DNA of 64,000 nucleotides, taken from contig NZ_RRYT01000003.1 of assembly GCF_006363815.1 (NCBI RefSeq), positions 186,001-250,000 of the forward strand, read 5' to 3'. A program made the position numbers and the translations under genes. The notes under the pieces are model-generated. The model was not told the DNA's origin, searched no databases, and saw only the letters and a program-made list of their open reading frames with translations. Numbering within the stretch: position 1 is the first letter of the stretch; every line of letters starts with the position of its first letter. Below are positions 26,344 to 38,200 of this stretch, piece by piece. This stretch comes from Thermomonospora catenispora (GTDB lineage Bacteria > Actinomycetota > Actinomycetes > Streptosporangiales > Streptosporangiaceae).

Positions 26344-27084
26344 ATGGCTGCTGAGCGTGTCCCCGTCGGCCGGACGACCGTGGTGGGGCGTCCCGGATGG
26401 GAGCGTCTGCTGGTGTGGGGCGGGTTCCCGCTCGCCGGGGCGGCGCTGGGCGGGCTGGTGTGGCTGGTGGCCGGATGGGTGGTCGCGCTGCGCTGGGTGC
26501 CGATGCGCGGCCCGTTCGCGCTGGTGGACTCCCTGCCCGATGTGCCCGCCGCGCTGGGCTGCCTGGGGGTGGGCGCGGCGGCCGGCCTGGCGCTGGCCTT
26601 CCTGGCCGAGCGCGAGTACGTGACCGTGGTCGTCTCCGACGACCGGGTCGTGTGCATCCGCGCCGGCGCGGAGCGGTCGATGCCGCGGGCGGCCGTCCAG
26701 GCGGTGTTCGCGGACGAGGGGCGGCTGGTGCTGCTGGACCGGCAGGGCCGGGAGGCGGTGGTGTACTCCGTCCGGGAGAGCGCCGACCTGCCGGACGCCG
26801 AACGGCTGGCCGGGGCGTTCAAGGCGCACGGCTACCCGTGGTCCTCCGGCGGGGACCCGTACCGGGACCGGTACCGGCGCTGGGTGCCCGACATGGACGG
26901 TCTGCCGGCGGGGGCGAACGCGCTGCTGCGCGCCCGTGCCCAGGCGTTGGAGAGCGGGGACGGGGAGGAGGCGGCGCAGCTGCGCGAGGAGCTGGCCCGC
27001 CTGGGCGTCGTGGTCCGGGAGGACCGCAAGAAGCGCCAGTTCTGGCGCCCCGCCCCGCCGCCGGTGGAGGGGCCGGGCCGGTGA
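26344..27084 (+). CDS. YqeB-like membrane protein
   Basis: A 246-residue protein with two N-terminal transmembrane helices (about residues 22-50 and 68-90) followed by a soluble domain that starts at VTVVVSDDRVVCIRAG and looks like the PH-type domain of YqeB proteins. The end is a charged helical segment (ALESGDGEEAAQLREELARL) and a basic WRP tail. Function of the family is not known to me. The start is ATG 26344 with GGGAAGAG six bases upstream. It ends at a 17-bp perfect hairpin. Confidence 0.72.
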   Translation: MAAERVPVGRTTVVGRPGWERLLVWGGFPLAGAALGGLVWLVAGWVVALRWVPMRGPFALVDSLPDVPAALGCLGVGAAAGLALAFLAEREYVTVVVSDDRVVCIRAGAERSMPRAAVQAVFADEGRLVLLDRQGREAVVYSVRESADLPDAERLAGAFKAHGYPWSSGGDPYRDRYRRWVPDMDGLPAGANALLRARAQALESGDGEEAAQLREELARLGVVVREDRKKRQFWRPAPPPVEGPGR

Positions 27085-27092
27085 GCGACGGG

Positions 27093-27131
27093 CCCGCGGC
27101 CCCTGCGGACGCGATCCGCAGGGGCCGCGGG
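27093..27131. terminator. Strong hairpin terminator
   Basis: Perfect 17-bp inverted repeat (arms 27093-27109 and 27115-27131) with a 5-base loop, 9 bases after the YqeB-like stop. The convergent secreted-protein gene ends 100 bases further on. Confidence 0.78.
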
Positions 27132-27230
27132 TGCGATGGCGCCGGTGGTCACGGGCGGGGCCCTCGGGAGGTCCTCTGCGGCGAGCCGTCGGATCCCACC
27201 GGCGGGTTCAGGACGGCGGCGGTCGCCCGA

Positions 27231-27524
27231 TCACGCCGCCCACAGCTCCCAGTGGGTGTTCCAGGAGCTGGGGATGCACTTCCACCGGGACCACCTGCCC
27301 GCCTGCTTGCCGTCCACGCCGGCCTGCTGGCAGCGGGCGTAGGTGAAGTACCAGTCGATGTACCGCATCGCCGGCGCGGCCGCCTGCGCGGCGGGCTGGG
27401 CGGTGGCCTGCGCGCTCGCCGTGGTGGCGGCGGCGGTGGGCGCGACGGTGACCAGGGCGGCGGCGCCGATCAGGCCGGCGACCGCGATCCGCCGGAGGCG
27501 GCGTGCGGAACGGCGATCGTTCAT
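27231..27524 (-). CDS. Small secreted protein
   Basis: A 97-residue precursor starting at ATG 27524 with an AAGGAG site five bases upstream. An Arg-rich start and a hydrophobic core (IAVAGLIGAAALVTVAPTAAA) make a clear Sec signal peptide. An Ala/Gln/Thr-rich linker follows. The mature domain of about 45 residues carries YIDWYFTYARCQQAG and WKCIPSSWNTHWELW, with two Cys and many Trp/Tyr. I do not recognise a family. It is monocistronic. Confidence 0.75.
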   Translation of the reverse strand: MNDRRSARRLRRIAVAGLIGAAALVTVAPTAAATTASAQATAQPAAQAAAPAMRYIDWYFTYARCQQAGVDGKQAGRWSRWKCIPSSWNTHWELWAA

Positions 27525-27733
27525 GGAGCTCCTTTCGTCACTGAGAGCGATCGGACGGCTCCATGCTGTCTTGGGGGTGTTCGGGGGGACATCCGGGGAA
27601 ACCCTTACTTTGGGTGCACGGAAAGCGACTCATCGTGAAAATAGGGGTGAGAATCGCCTGACGCGGTCTTGAGAACGGGCGGCGGACATGGAAGTGGACA
27701 GGGAAGCGGGCACGGAAGGCGGGCATGGAAGAA

Positions 27734-27765
27734 CGCCCGCTCCGCGGCGCGCCGCGGGGCGGGCG
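27734..27765. terminator. Hairpin terminator of the salicylate synthase gene
   Basis: A long near-perfect inverted repeat (arms around 27734-27749 and 27750-27765, one G-U pair, the centre forming the loop), 14 bases beyond the minus-strand stop. Confidence 0.6.
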
Positions 27766-27779
27766 AAGGAGGAAGAAGG

Positions 27780-29093
27780 TCAGCGCAGCGGGACGACGTA
27801 GGGCGCCACGCTGGAGAGCTTCTCGCAGGTCTCCTCGTACTCGCGGTCGGGCGTGGAGCCGGTGACGATGCCCGCGCCCGCGCGCAGCCAGGCCCGGCCG
27901 TCCCGCTGGTAGAGGGCGCGCAGCACCAGGGCGGCGTCCAGGGCGCCGTCGTGGGAGAGGGACAGCACGGCGCCGGAGTACAGGCCGCGGGGCTCGTCCA
28001 GGCGGGTGATGGCCTCGACGGCCTCGGGCTTGGGGATGCCGGAGGCGGTAACGGCGGGGAAGAGCGCCTCGAAGGCGTCCCAGGGGGAGCGGCCCGGGGC
28101 GAGCCGGCCGTGGACGCTGGAGCCCAGGTGCTGGACGCTGCCGCGCTCCTTGACGGTCATGAAGCCGGTGACCTGCACGGTGTCGGGGTCGCAGACCCGG
28201 TACAGCTCCTCCTGGGAGGTGCGCACCGACACGGCGTGCTCGAAGATCTCCTTGGGGTCGTTGACCAGTTCGCGGCGCCGGTCCCGGTCGGCGTCCGCGC
28301 CGAGCCCGAAGGCGCGGGTGCCGGCCAGCGGCTGGGTCATCACCGTGCCGTCGGCGGAGACCTGGGCGACCACCTCCGGGCTGAACCCGGCGACCTGGAA
28401 GCCGTCCAGGTCCAGCAGGAACGAGCGGGCGGGGGTGTTGGCGGCCCGGCCGGCCAGGAACGTGCCCGGCACGTCGACGGGGAAGTCGAGCGGAAGGTGC
28501 CGGGAGACGATGACCTTCTGATACAGGCCCGCGCCGATCTCCTCCAGGGCCTTGGCGACGCGGTCCCGGTAGTCGCAGTCGACCCGCACGTCCACCGGGG
28601 TCGGCTCGGGCGCCGGGCGGGGGGTCGTCTCCTCCAGGAGCCGGGTGATCCGTTCGGCCTCGTCCGGGGCGGCGCCGGTGACGATGGCGTGGCCGTCGGC
28701 GATCCGGACCTCGACGCGCGGGACGATCAGGTGCGCCAGCCGCTGGCCGGGGGCCGCGGCCTGAGGGCGGGTGAACTCGAACGCCACCCAGCCGTAGGCG
28801 TTCCAGGCGGGCCAGGGGATGCGGGCGAAGGCGTCCTGCAGCGCGGCGGCGGGCCGGCCGGTCCACGGGCGGGCGGTGCGGTCGTCGGCCCAGCGGGTGC
28901 GGATCGCGTCGGGCTCCAAGATCACCTCGCCGCGCACGTCGCCGGCGAACACCCAGGTCCCGGGGCGTTCGTAGACGACGTAGTCGGTGAACAGGCCAGA
29001 CCCCGCCAACCCGGCGATCGCCCGCAGGGGGTCGGACGCGATCTCGACCGCCAGTCGAGTGCGGATTTCATCCGTGCGCACACCGAAGGACAC
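27780..29093 (-). CDS. mbtI: Salicylate synthase (MbtI/Irp9 type)
   Basis: A 437-residue chorismate-utilising enzyme that converts chorismate through isochorismate to salicylate and pyruvate. It matches MbtI/Irp9 closely in the diagnostic parts: LYQKVIVSRHLPLDFPVDVP, SFLLDLDGFQVAGFSPEVVA, TQPLAGTRAFGLG, NDPKEIFEHAVSVRTSQEEL, VKERGSVQHLGSSVHGRL and FPAVTASGIPKPEAVEAI. The length (434-450 in the family) also fits a bifunctional salicylate synthase rather than an EntC-type isochorismate synthase. GTG 29093 is preceded by a GAGG site. It is divergent from the large NRPS and shares the double iron-box region. It supplies salicylate to the ligase at 19933-21504. Confidence 0.94.
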   Translation of the reverse strand: MSFGVRTDEIRTRLAVEIASDPLRAIAGLAGSGLFTDYVVYERPGTWVFAGDVRGEVILEPDAIRTRWADDRTARPWTGRPAAALQDAFARIPWPAWNAYGWVAFEFTRPQAAAPGQRLAHLIVPRVEVRIADGHAIVTGAAPDEAERITRLLEETTPRPAPEPTPVDVRVDCDYRDRVAKALEEIGAGLYQKVIVSRHLPLDFPVDVPGTFLAGRAANTPARSFLLDLDGFQVAGFSPEVVAQVSADGTVMTQPLAGTRAFGLGADADRDRRRELVNDPKEIFEHAVSVRTSQEELYRVCDPDTVQVTGFMTVKERGSVQHLGSSVHGRLAPGRSPWDAFEALFPAVTASGIPKPEAVEAITRLDEPRGLYSGAVLSLSHDGALDAALVLRALYQRDGRAWLRAGAGIVTGSTPDREYEETCEKLSSVAPYVVPLR

Positions 29094-29137
29094 GACCTCA
29101 ACCCAATCCTCTGCCGGATCGGACGGCTCCGATCAAC

Positions 29138-29156
29138 TTAGGTAAGGCTAACCTTG
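29138..29156. promoter_or_regulatory. Iron box proximal to the salicylate synthase gene
   Basis: TTAGGTAAGGCTAACCTTG matches the DmdR1/IdeR consensus except at the final positions. It is one of two boxes in the 146-base divergent region and lies 45 bases upstream of the GTG of the minus-strand synthase gene. Confidence 0.88.
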
Positions 29157-29166
29157 TGTCATTTTC

Positions 29167-29185
29167 ATAGGCAAGGCTAACCTAA
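29167..29185. promoter_or_regulatory. Iron box proximal to the large NRPS gene
   Basis: ATAGGCAAGGCTAACCTAA, the second box of the divergent pair, centred 29 bases from the first and about 55 bases upstream of the NRPS start. Two boxes suggest one overlapping each of two divergent promoters. Confidence 0.87.
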
Positions 29186-29239
29186 CCAAGCGTTGTCCGA
29201 TCAGGCGCCCGCAGCGGGCCAGGACCGAAAGAGTTGAGC

Positions 29240-32200
29240 GTGCAGGAGCAGACGGCGGCACGGCGACGGGAACTGATGCGGCGGCTGATGGCCCAGCGCG
29301 GCCTCGGCCCGGACGCCTCGCGGATCACGCCCCGGACGACCGACGGGCCGGCACCGCTTTCCTACGCCCAGCGCAGCATGTGGCTGCACCACACCTCGTT
29401 CCCCGACAGCCCCGCCTACAACGTCTGCCTGCTCATCCGGATGACCGGTGAGCTGGACGTCGACGCCCTCCGCACCGCGCTGCGCGGCCTGATCCGCCGC
29501 CACGCCGTGCTGCGCACCACCTACGCCGACGGCCCCGACGGGCCCGTGCAGATCGTGCACGAGGACGACTCCCTCGAACTGCCCGTCCGCGACTGCCCGG
29601 CCGAGGAGGCCGAGGCGCGGGCGGCGCGGCTCGCCGCCCGGCCGTTCGACCTGCGCACCGAACGCTCCATCCGGCTGGAGCTGCTGCGCCTCTCCGACCG
29701 CGAGCACGGACTGGTGCTGGTCGTCCACCACATCGCCTGGGACGGCATGACCTGGGGCTCGCTGTCGAAGGACCTGTCGACGCTGTACCGGGCGGCGCTC
29801 GCCGGCGAGGAGGACCCGCTGCCGGAGCCGCCGATCCAGTACGCCGACTACGCGGCCTGGGAGCAGCGCCGGCCCGTGCCCGAGGAGGACCTGGCCTACT
29901 GGCGCGAGCGGCTCGACCCGCCGCCCGCCCCGCTGGACCTGCCCACCGACCGCCCCCGCGGCGCCGTCGTCTCCGAACGCGGCGGACGCCGGGCGCGGCG
30001 GTTCGACGACGCCGTCACCGAGGGCATGAAGCGGCTCGCGGCCCGCGAGAACGCCACCCCCTTCATGGTGATGCTGGCCGCCTACGCCGCCCTGCTGCAC
30101 CGCTACACCGGGGCCACGGACGTCCCCGTCGGCTCGGCCGTGATGAACCGCGAGCACGCCGAGATCCAGCGGCTGGTCGGCAACTTCGGCAACACCCTGG
30201 TGCTGCGCACCGACCTGTCCGACGACCCCACCTTCACCGAGCTGCTGGAGCGGGTGCGGCGGACCTGCACCGAGGCGTTCGCCCACCAGGCGCTCCCCTA
30301 CGACAGGCTCATCGAGGAGCTGCGGCCCGCCCGGCGGCGGGGACGCTCGCCGTTCTTCGACACCATGCTGCTGTTCCTGGCCCAGGAGATCGGCGAGCTG
30401 GACCTGCCGGGCGTCACCTCCTCCTGGACCCACATCCACAACGGGACCACCCACTACGACCTGTCGCTGGAGGCGTTCGTCCGCCCGCAGGGCATGGTGG
30501 TCGAGGCCACCTTCCGGCGGGAGCTGTTCACCGACGAGCGCATCGACGCGCTGCTCGGCCACCTGGAGAACCTGCTGCGGTGCGCGGTCGCCGAGCCCGA
30601 CCGCCGCATCGGCGACCTGGAGCTGATGGACGCGACCGAGCTGGAGCGCATCGCCTCCTGGAACGCCACCGACCACCCCGTCCGGCCCACCACGGTGGTC
30701 GAGCTGTTCGAGGAGCAGGTGGCGCGGACCCCGGAGGCGATCGCGGTCGAGAGCGCCGCCGGCTCCCTCACCTACGAGGAGCTGGACCGGCGCGCCTCTG
30801 GGCTGGCGGCGCTGCTGCGGGCGCGCGGCGCCGGGCCCGGCGAGGTCGTGGCGCTGGCGCTGCCCCGCACCCCCGACCTGGTGGTGTCGGTGCTGGCGGT
30901 GCTCAAGTCCGGGGCCGCCTACCTGCCGCTGGACATCGAGCACCCGCCCGACCGGATCGCCTCCATGCTGGCCGACGCCGGGCCGCTGTGCACGATCGTC
31001 ACCCCCGAGACCCGGCACGCGGCGCCCGAGGACGCCCAGGTGCTGGTGCTCGGCGACCAGACGCCCGCGCCGGGCCTGTCCCACCCGGTGACCGGCGAGG
31101 ACCTGGCGTACGTGATCTACACCTCCGGCTCCACCGGCCGGCCCAAGGGCGTGGCGATCCCGCACCGGGCGCTGACGAACTTCCTGCTCATGCAGCGCGA
31201 GGAGCTCGCGCTGGGCGTCGGCGACCGGCTGGTGGCGGTCACCACCATCGCCTTCGACATCGCCGCGCTGGAGCTGTACGTGCCGCTGATCAGCGGGGCC
31301 ACCGTGGTGCTGGCCTCCCGGCGGGAGGTGCGCGACCCGGCCGCGCTGGCCCGGCTGCTGAAGGACGCCACGATCGTGCAGGGCACCCCGTCGCTGCTGG
31401 GCGCCCTCGACCCCGAGGCGTTGCGCGGGCTGCGGGTGCTGGTCGGCGGCGAGGCCCTGCCCGCCGCGCTGGCCGACACCCTCACCGAGGTCGCGGCGCA
31501 GGCCGTCAACGTCTACGGCCCCACCGAGGCCACCGTCTGGGCGACCTCCGCCGAACTGCCCTCCTCCGGGATCGGCCGGCCGTTCTGGAACACCCGCGCC
31601 TACGTGCTCGACCCCCGGCTGCGGCCGGTGCCGCCCGGCGTGCCCGGCGAGCTGTACCTGGCGGGCGAGCAGCTCGCCCGCGGCTACCTCGGGCGGCCCG
31701 AGCTGACCGCCGAACGGTTCGTCGCCGACCCGTTCGGCCCGCCCGGCTCCCGCATGTACCGGACCGGCGACCTGGCCCGCTGGACCCGCGAGGGCACGCT
31801 GGAGTACCTGGGCCGCACCGACGACCAGGTCAAGATCCGCGGCTTCCGCATCGAGCCCGCCGAGGTTCAGGCCGTGCTCGCCGCCCAGCCCGGCGTCGCC
31901 CAGGCCGCCGTGATCGTCCGCGAGGACCGGCCCGGCGACAAGCGGCTGGTCGGCTACCTGGTGCCCGGACCCGACGGGGTGGACCCGGAGGCGGTGCGGG
32001 AGGCGGCGGCGCGGCGGCTGCCCGAGTACATGGTGCCGAGCGCCCTGGTCGTGCTGGAGGAGCTGCCCCGCACCGTCAACGGCAAGCTCGACCGGGCCGC
32101 GCTGCCCGCCCCCGACGTGCAGGTCTCCGGCCGGGCCCCGCGCACCCCCCGGGAGGCGGCGTTGTGCGAGCTGTTCGCCGAGACGCTGGGGCTGGAGGAG

Positions 32201-35200
32201 GTCGGCATCGACGACGACTTCTTCGCGCTCGGCGGGCACTCGCTGCTGGCCACCAAGCTCGCCGGGCGGATCCGCGCCGCGTTGGGCGCCGACCTCACCA
32301 TCGCGGACGTGTTCGAGGCGCCCACCGTGGCGACGCTGGCGCCGCGGCTGGTCGACGGCGCCCGCCGCCGGGTGCGGGAGGCGACCCGGCCCGAGGTCGT
32401 GCCCGCCTCCGCCGCCCAGCGCGGACTGTGGCTGGAGGAGCGGCTGCGCGGCCCGTCGGCCTCCTACGCGCTGCCGCTGGGGCTGCGGCTGCACGGCCCG
32501 GTGGACCCCGAGGCGCTGCGGGCGGCGTTCGGCGACGTGGTCGCCCGGCACGAGGCGCTGCGGACCCTGCTGGTGGAGGGCCCCGACGGGCTGCCGGTGC
32601 AGCGGATCCTCCCGCCGGACCAGGCCGTCTGCGAGGTCGTCTTCGACGTGGTGGACGTGCGCGGCCTGCCCGCCGAGGAGGCCGCCCGCGCCGAGGACGC
32701 CGCCGCCCGGCACGTCTTCGATCTGGGGCGCGACCTGCCGGTGCGGGCCGCCCTGCTGCGCCGGGGCGAGGAGGACTGGACGCTGGTGCTGCTGTGGCAC
32801 CACGCCGCCGCCGACGAATGGTCCTTCACCCCCATGCTGGCCGACCTCTCCCGCGCCTACCGGGCGCGGAGCCGGGGACGGGCGCCGGACTGGGAGCCGC
32901 TGCCGGTCCAGTACGCCGACTACACGGTCTGGCACGCCGAGCAGGACCACCGCGACCAGCTCGGCCACTGGGCGCAGGCGCTGGCCGGCCTGCCGGAGGA
33001 GACCACCCTCCCGCCGGACCGCCCCCGCCCGGCCGAGGCGACCCACCGGGGCGGCCTGGTGCGGTTCCGCCTGCCGCTGGAGGGGGTGCGCGAGCTGGCC
33101 CGGCGCAGCGGCACCAGCGTGTTCATGGTGCTGCACGCGGCGACCGCGGCGGCGCTCCAGCAGGCCGGCGCGGGCGACGACGTGGCGGTGGGCTCCCCGA
33201 TCGCCGGACGCCCCGACGAGGACCTCGCGGACCTGGTCGGGTTGTTCGTCAATCTGCTGGTGCTGCGCACCGACCTGTCCGGCGACCCCACCTTCACCGA
33301 GCTGCTGGAGCGGGTACGCCGCACCGACCTGGCCGCGTTCGCCCACGCCGACGTGCCGTTCGAGCAGGTCGTGGAGCATCTGGCGCCCGAACGGTCGCTG
33401 GCCCGCAGCCCGCTGTTCCAGGTCATGATCGTCCACCAGCGGCTGGACGACGTGCGCCTGTCCCTGCCCGGCGTGCGGGTCGAGCCGTTCCTCCCCGCCA
33501 CCGGCGGAGTGAAGTTCGACCTGGACGTCTACTTCGCCGAGGGCGACACCGAGATCGAAGGGTTCGCCGCCTACGCCGAGGACCTGTACGAGCCGGAGAC
33601 CGTCACCGCCTTCCTGGACCGGATCGGCGAGCTGCTCGCCCGGGCCGCGGAGGACCCCGACCGGCCCCTGTCGGCCCTGCTGCCCGCCCCCGAGCACCCC
33701 GACACCGCCCGCGACTTCGGCGGACGCACCGTGGCCGGGCTGTTCGCCGAACAGGTCGCCCGCGCCCCCGACGCCCCCGCCGTCATCGGCCCCGGCGCCG
33801 ACGGCGAGGTCACGCTGACCTACGCCGAGCTGGACGCCCGCGCCGAGGCGCTGGCGGACCGGCTGGCGGCGGCCGGAGCCGGACCCGAACGCATCGTGGC
33901 GATCGCGATGCCGCGGTCGGTGGACTTCGCGGTGGCGCTGCTCGCCGTCATCAAGACCGGCGCGGCCTACCTGCCGATCGACGTGACCTACCCGCGGGCG
34001 CGGATCGACCACATGCTCTCCGTCGCCGAGCCGCTGCTGGTGCTGGGACGGGACGAGCCGCCGGCCGACGCGCCGCCGCGCACCCCCGTCGACCCGCACC
34101 CCGACCACCCCGCGTACGTGATCTTCACCTCGGGGTCCACCGGCGTCCCCAAGGCGGTCGTGGGGACCCAGCGGGCGCTCGCCAACCGGCTGGCCTGGGG
34201 GCTGGACCTGACCGGGCCGGGCGTGCGGGCGGCGAAGAGCTCCCCGGCGTTCATCGACGGCACCACCGAGCTGCTCGGCGGGCTGCTGGCCGGGGACACG
34301 GTGGTGATCGCCGACGACGCCGCCGCGACCGACGCGGTGGCGCTGGCCGAGCTGATCGACCGGCGAGGGATCGGCACCGTGACCGTGGTGCCGAGCCTGC
34401 TGGCGGCGCTGCTGGAGGCCGGGGACCTGCGCTCGGTGACCACCTGGATCAGCAGCGGCGAGGCGCTGCCCGCCGCCCTGGCCGAGCGGGTCCCCGCCCG
34501 GCTGATCAACCTGTACGGGTGCTCGGAGGCGGCGGGCGACAGCCTCGTCGCCGACGGCGCCGGGCCGCTGCGCCCGATCGCCAACACCACCGCCTACGTG
34601 CTGGACTCCGCCCTGCGCCAGGTCGAGGTCGGCGAGCTGTACCTGGCCGGCGACGGGCTGGCCCGCGGCTACCTCGGCGACCCCGCCAAGACCGCCGAAC
34701 GGTTCGTCGCCAACCCGTTCGGGCCGCCCGGCTCCCGCATGTACCGGACCGGCGACCGGGTGCGGCGGCGCCGCGACGGAGGCCTGGAGTTCCTCGGCCG
34801 GGTCGACGACCAGATCAAGATCCGCGGGTTCCGGATCGAGCCGGGCGAGATCGAGGCGGTGCTGGCCGCCCAGCCCGGCGTCCGGCGGGCCGCCGTCGCC
34901 GCCCACGGGTCGCGGCTGGTCGGCTACGTCACCGGCGACGCCGACCCGCAGGCCCTCCAGGGCAGGCTGCGGGAGCTGCTGCCGGACTACCTCGTCCCGT
35001 CCGAGCTGGTGGCGCTGGAGGAGCTGCCGCTCAACCCCAACGGCAAGGTGGACCGGCGCGCCCTGCCCGAGCCCGGCCGCCCCGCCGCCGTCGGCCGCCC
35101 CCCGCGCACCGACGCCGAACGCACCCTGGCCGCGCTGGTCGGGGCGATCGTGGGACGCGACGACGTCGGAGCCGAGGAGGACTTCTTCCGGATCGGCGGC

Positions 35201-38200
35201 GACAGCATCGGCGCCGCCCTCCTGGTCGCCCGCGCCCGCCGCGCCGGGCTGGCCTTCACCGTCCGCGACGTCTTCCGCCTGCGCACCGTCGCCGCCCTCG
35301 CCCGGGCCGCCGCCGGCGCGCAGGCCGGGCCGGACGCCGAGCCCGCCCGTGCGCCCGAACCGGCGCCCGCGGCGGAGGCCGCCGGGGACGGTGCACCCGC
35401 GGAGGTCGCCTCGGGCGCGGAGGCCGAGCTGCCGCTCTCGCCGCTGCAGGAAGGGCTGCTGTTCCACCTGATGATGGCGGGCGAGGGCCGCGACATCTAC
35501 GTGCAGCAGGCCGTCGTCGCGCTCGCCGGGCCGGTGGACCCCGACCGGATGGCCGCGGCGGCGCGGCACGTGCTGGAGAAGTTCCCCAACCTGCGCGCCG
35601 GGTTCCGCACCGACGGGACGCGCGCCGTCCAGTACATCCCCCGGGACTTCGAGGTGCCGTGGACCCACGCCGAGGTCGACGGGGAAGAGGGGCTGGAGGA
35701 GTTCATCGAGGCCCAGCGGGCGCGGCCGTTCTCCCCCGATGAGCCCCCGCTGATCCGGTTCGGCCTGGCCACGCTCGGCGAACACGACCACCGACTGGTG
35801 CTGACCTCGGAGCTGATCCTGCTGGACGGCTGGTCCGGCGGGCTGCTGGTCACCTCGCTGCTGGAGTTCTACACCGACCCCGACGCCGAGCACGCCCGCC
35901 CGGTCGCCCCGTTCCGCGCCTACCTGGACTGGGTGACCGGCCGCGACCGCGCCGAGGCGCTGGCGGCCTGGCGGCGGGCGCTGGCGGGCTTCGACAGCCC
36001 GGCGCTGCTCAAGCCCGAACTGCTCGACAAGCCCGCCGACCCGGCCGTCGCCGGCGAGCTCCACCGGGAGCTGCCAAAGGAGCTGGTGGAGCGGCTGGAG
36101 GCGCTCTCCCGCGAGCGCGGCCTCACCCTCGGCACCGTCTACCAGGCGGCGTGGGGGCTGCTGCTGATGGCGGTGACCGGCCGGGACGACGTGGTGTTCG
36201 GCGTGTCGGTGTCGGGCCGGCACCCGGACGTGGACGGGGTGGAGTCCATCGTCGGCCTGCTGTTCAACACCGTCCCGGCGCGCGTGCAGGCCGGGCCCGC
36301 CGACCCGCTGACCGCGGTGCTGGAACGGGTGCAGAGCGCCCAGTCGGAGCTGTTCGACCACCAGCACGTGGCGCTCACCGACATCCAGCAGGCGACCGGG
36401 CTCGGCACCATGTTCGACACCCTGTTCGTCTTCCAGAACTTCCCCGGGATGCCGGTCGACCGGGCGTTCGGGCCGGACGGCGAGGTGCGGGTGCTCGGCC
36501 GCCAGATCCGCGACGCCACCCACTACCCGATCACCATGGTCGCCGAGCCCGGCACCCGGCTGCGGGTGATGTACCGGGGGGACGCGTTCACCGAGGCCGA
36601 GGCGCGGCGGCTCACCGACCGGTACGTGCGGATCCTCGCCGCCATCGCCGACGCCCCCGACACCCCCTGCCACCGGCTCGACCCGCTGCTGCCCGAGGAG
36701 CACGAGCGGATGCGCGCCGACTGGAAGGCGGCCGAGCACCACGTCCCCGACCTGACCATCGCCGAGCTCCTGGCCGACCGGGCGCGCCGGATCCCCGACC
36801 GGATCGCGCTGGTCTCCCAGCCGGACGTGCGGCTGACCTACGCCGAGCTGAACGCCCGGATCAACCGGCTGGCCCGGCTGCTGAAGGAGCACGGCGCCGG
36901 ACCGGAGAAGGTCGTGGCGCTGGCGCTGCCCCGCTCGGCGGAGATGGTGGTCGCGCTGTTCGCGGTGCTGCGCACCGGCGCCGCCTACCTGCCGCTGGAG
37001 CTGGACTACCCGGTGGACCGGCTGAACTACATGCTGGCCGACGCCGCCCCGTCCGTGCTGGTCTCCCACCGCTCCATCGCCGAACGGCTGACCGGCGACG
37101 CCGTGCTCATCGCCCTGGACGACCCGCAGGTGGCTGAGCGGCTGGCGGCGCTGCCGGACGACGACCTCACCGACGCCGAGCTCCCCGGCTTCGAACGCGG
37201 CGCGCCCGGCCGGCTGGACCGCCCCGCGTACGTGATCTACACCTCCGGCTCCACCGGACGGCCCAAGGGCGTCATCACCCCCTACCGGGGGCTGACGAAC
37301 ATGCAGTACAACCACCGGGCCAACATCTTCGACCCGGTGGTGTCGGCGGCCGGGCGGCGGCTGAGGATCGCGCACACGGTGTCGTTCTCCTTCGACATGT
37401 CGTGGGAGGAGCTGCTGTGGCTCATCGAGGGCCACGAGGTGCACGTCTGCGACGAGGAGCTGCGGCGCGACGCCGAGGCGCTCACCGCCTACCTGCACGA
37501 GCACCGGATCGACGTGATCAACGTGACCCCCACCTACGCCCAGCACCTGCTGGAGGAGGGGCTGCTGGACGGGGAGCACCGGCCCCCGCTGGTGCTGCTG
37601 GGCGGTGAGGCCGTCCCGGTGGCGGTGTGGGAGCGGCTGGCGCAGGCCGACGGGGTGCTCGGCTACAACCTCTACGGCCCCACCGAGTACACCATCAACA
37701 CCCTCGGCGGCGGCACCGCCGACAGCGACACCCCCACGGTCGGCAAGCCGATCTGGAACACCCGCGCCTACGTGCTCGACCCCTGGCTGCGGCCCGTCCC
37801 GCCGGGCACCCCCGGCGAGCTCTACATCGCCGGGGCCGGGCTGGCCCGCGGCTACCTGGGCCGGCCCGACCTGACGGCGGAGCGCTTCGTCGCCGACCCG
37901 TTCTCCGCCGACGGCGGGCGGATGTACCGGACCGGCGACCTGGTGCGGGTGCGGCCGGACGGCAACATCGACTTCCTCGGCCGCACCGACGACCAGGTCA
38001 AGATCCGCGGCTACCGGGTCGAACTGGAGGAGGTCGAGGCGGCGCTGGCCGCCGAACCGGGGGTCGGGCAGGCCGCGGTCGTCGCCGCCGACACCGACGT
38101 GCCGGGCGTCAAGCGGCTGGTCGGCTACATCGTCCCGGACGGGTCGGTGCGGCCGGGGGCCGAGGACGAGCAGCTGGAGGAGTGGCGGCAGATCTACGAC

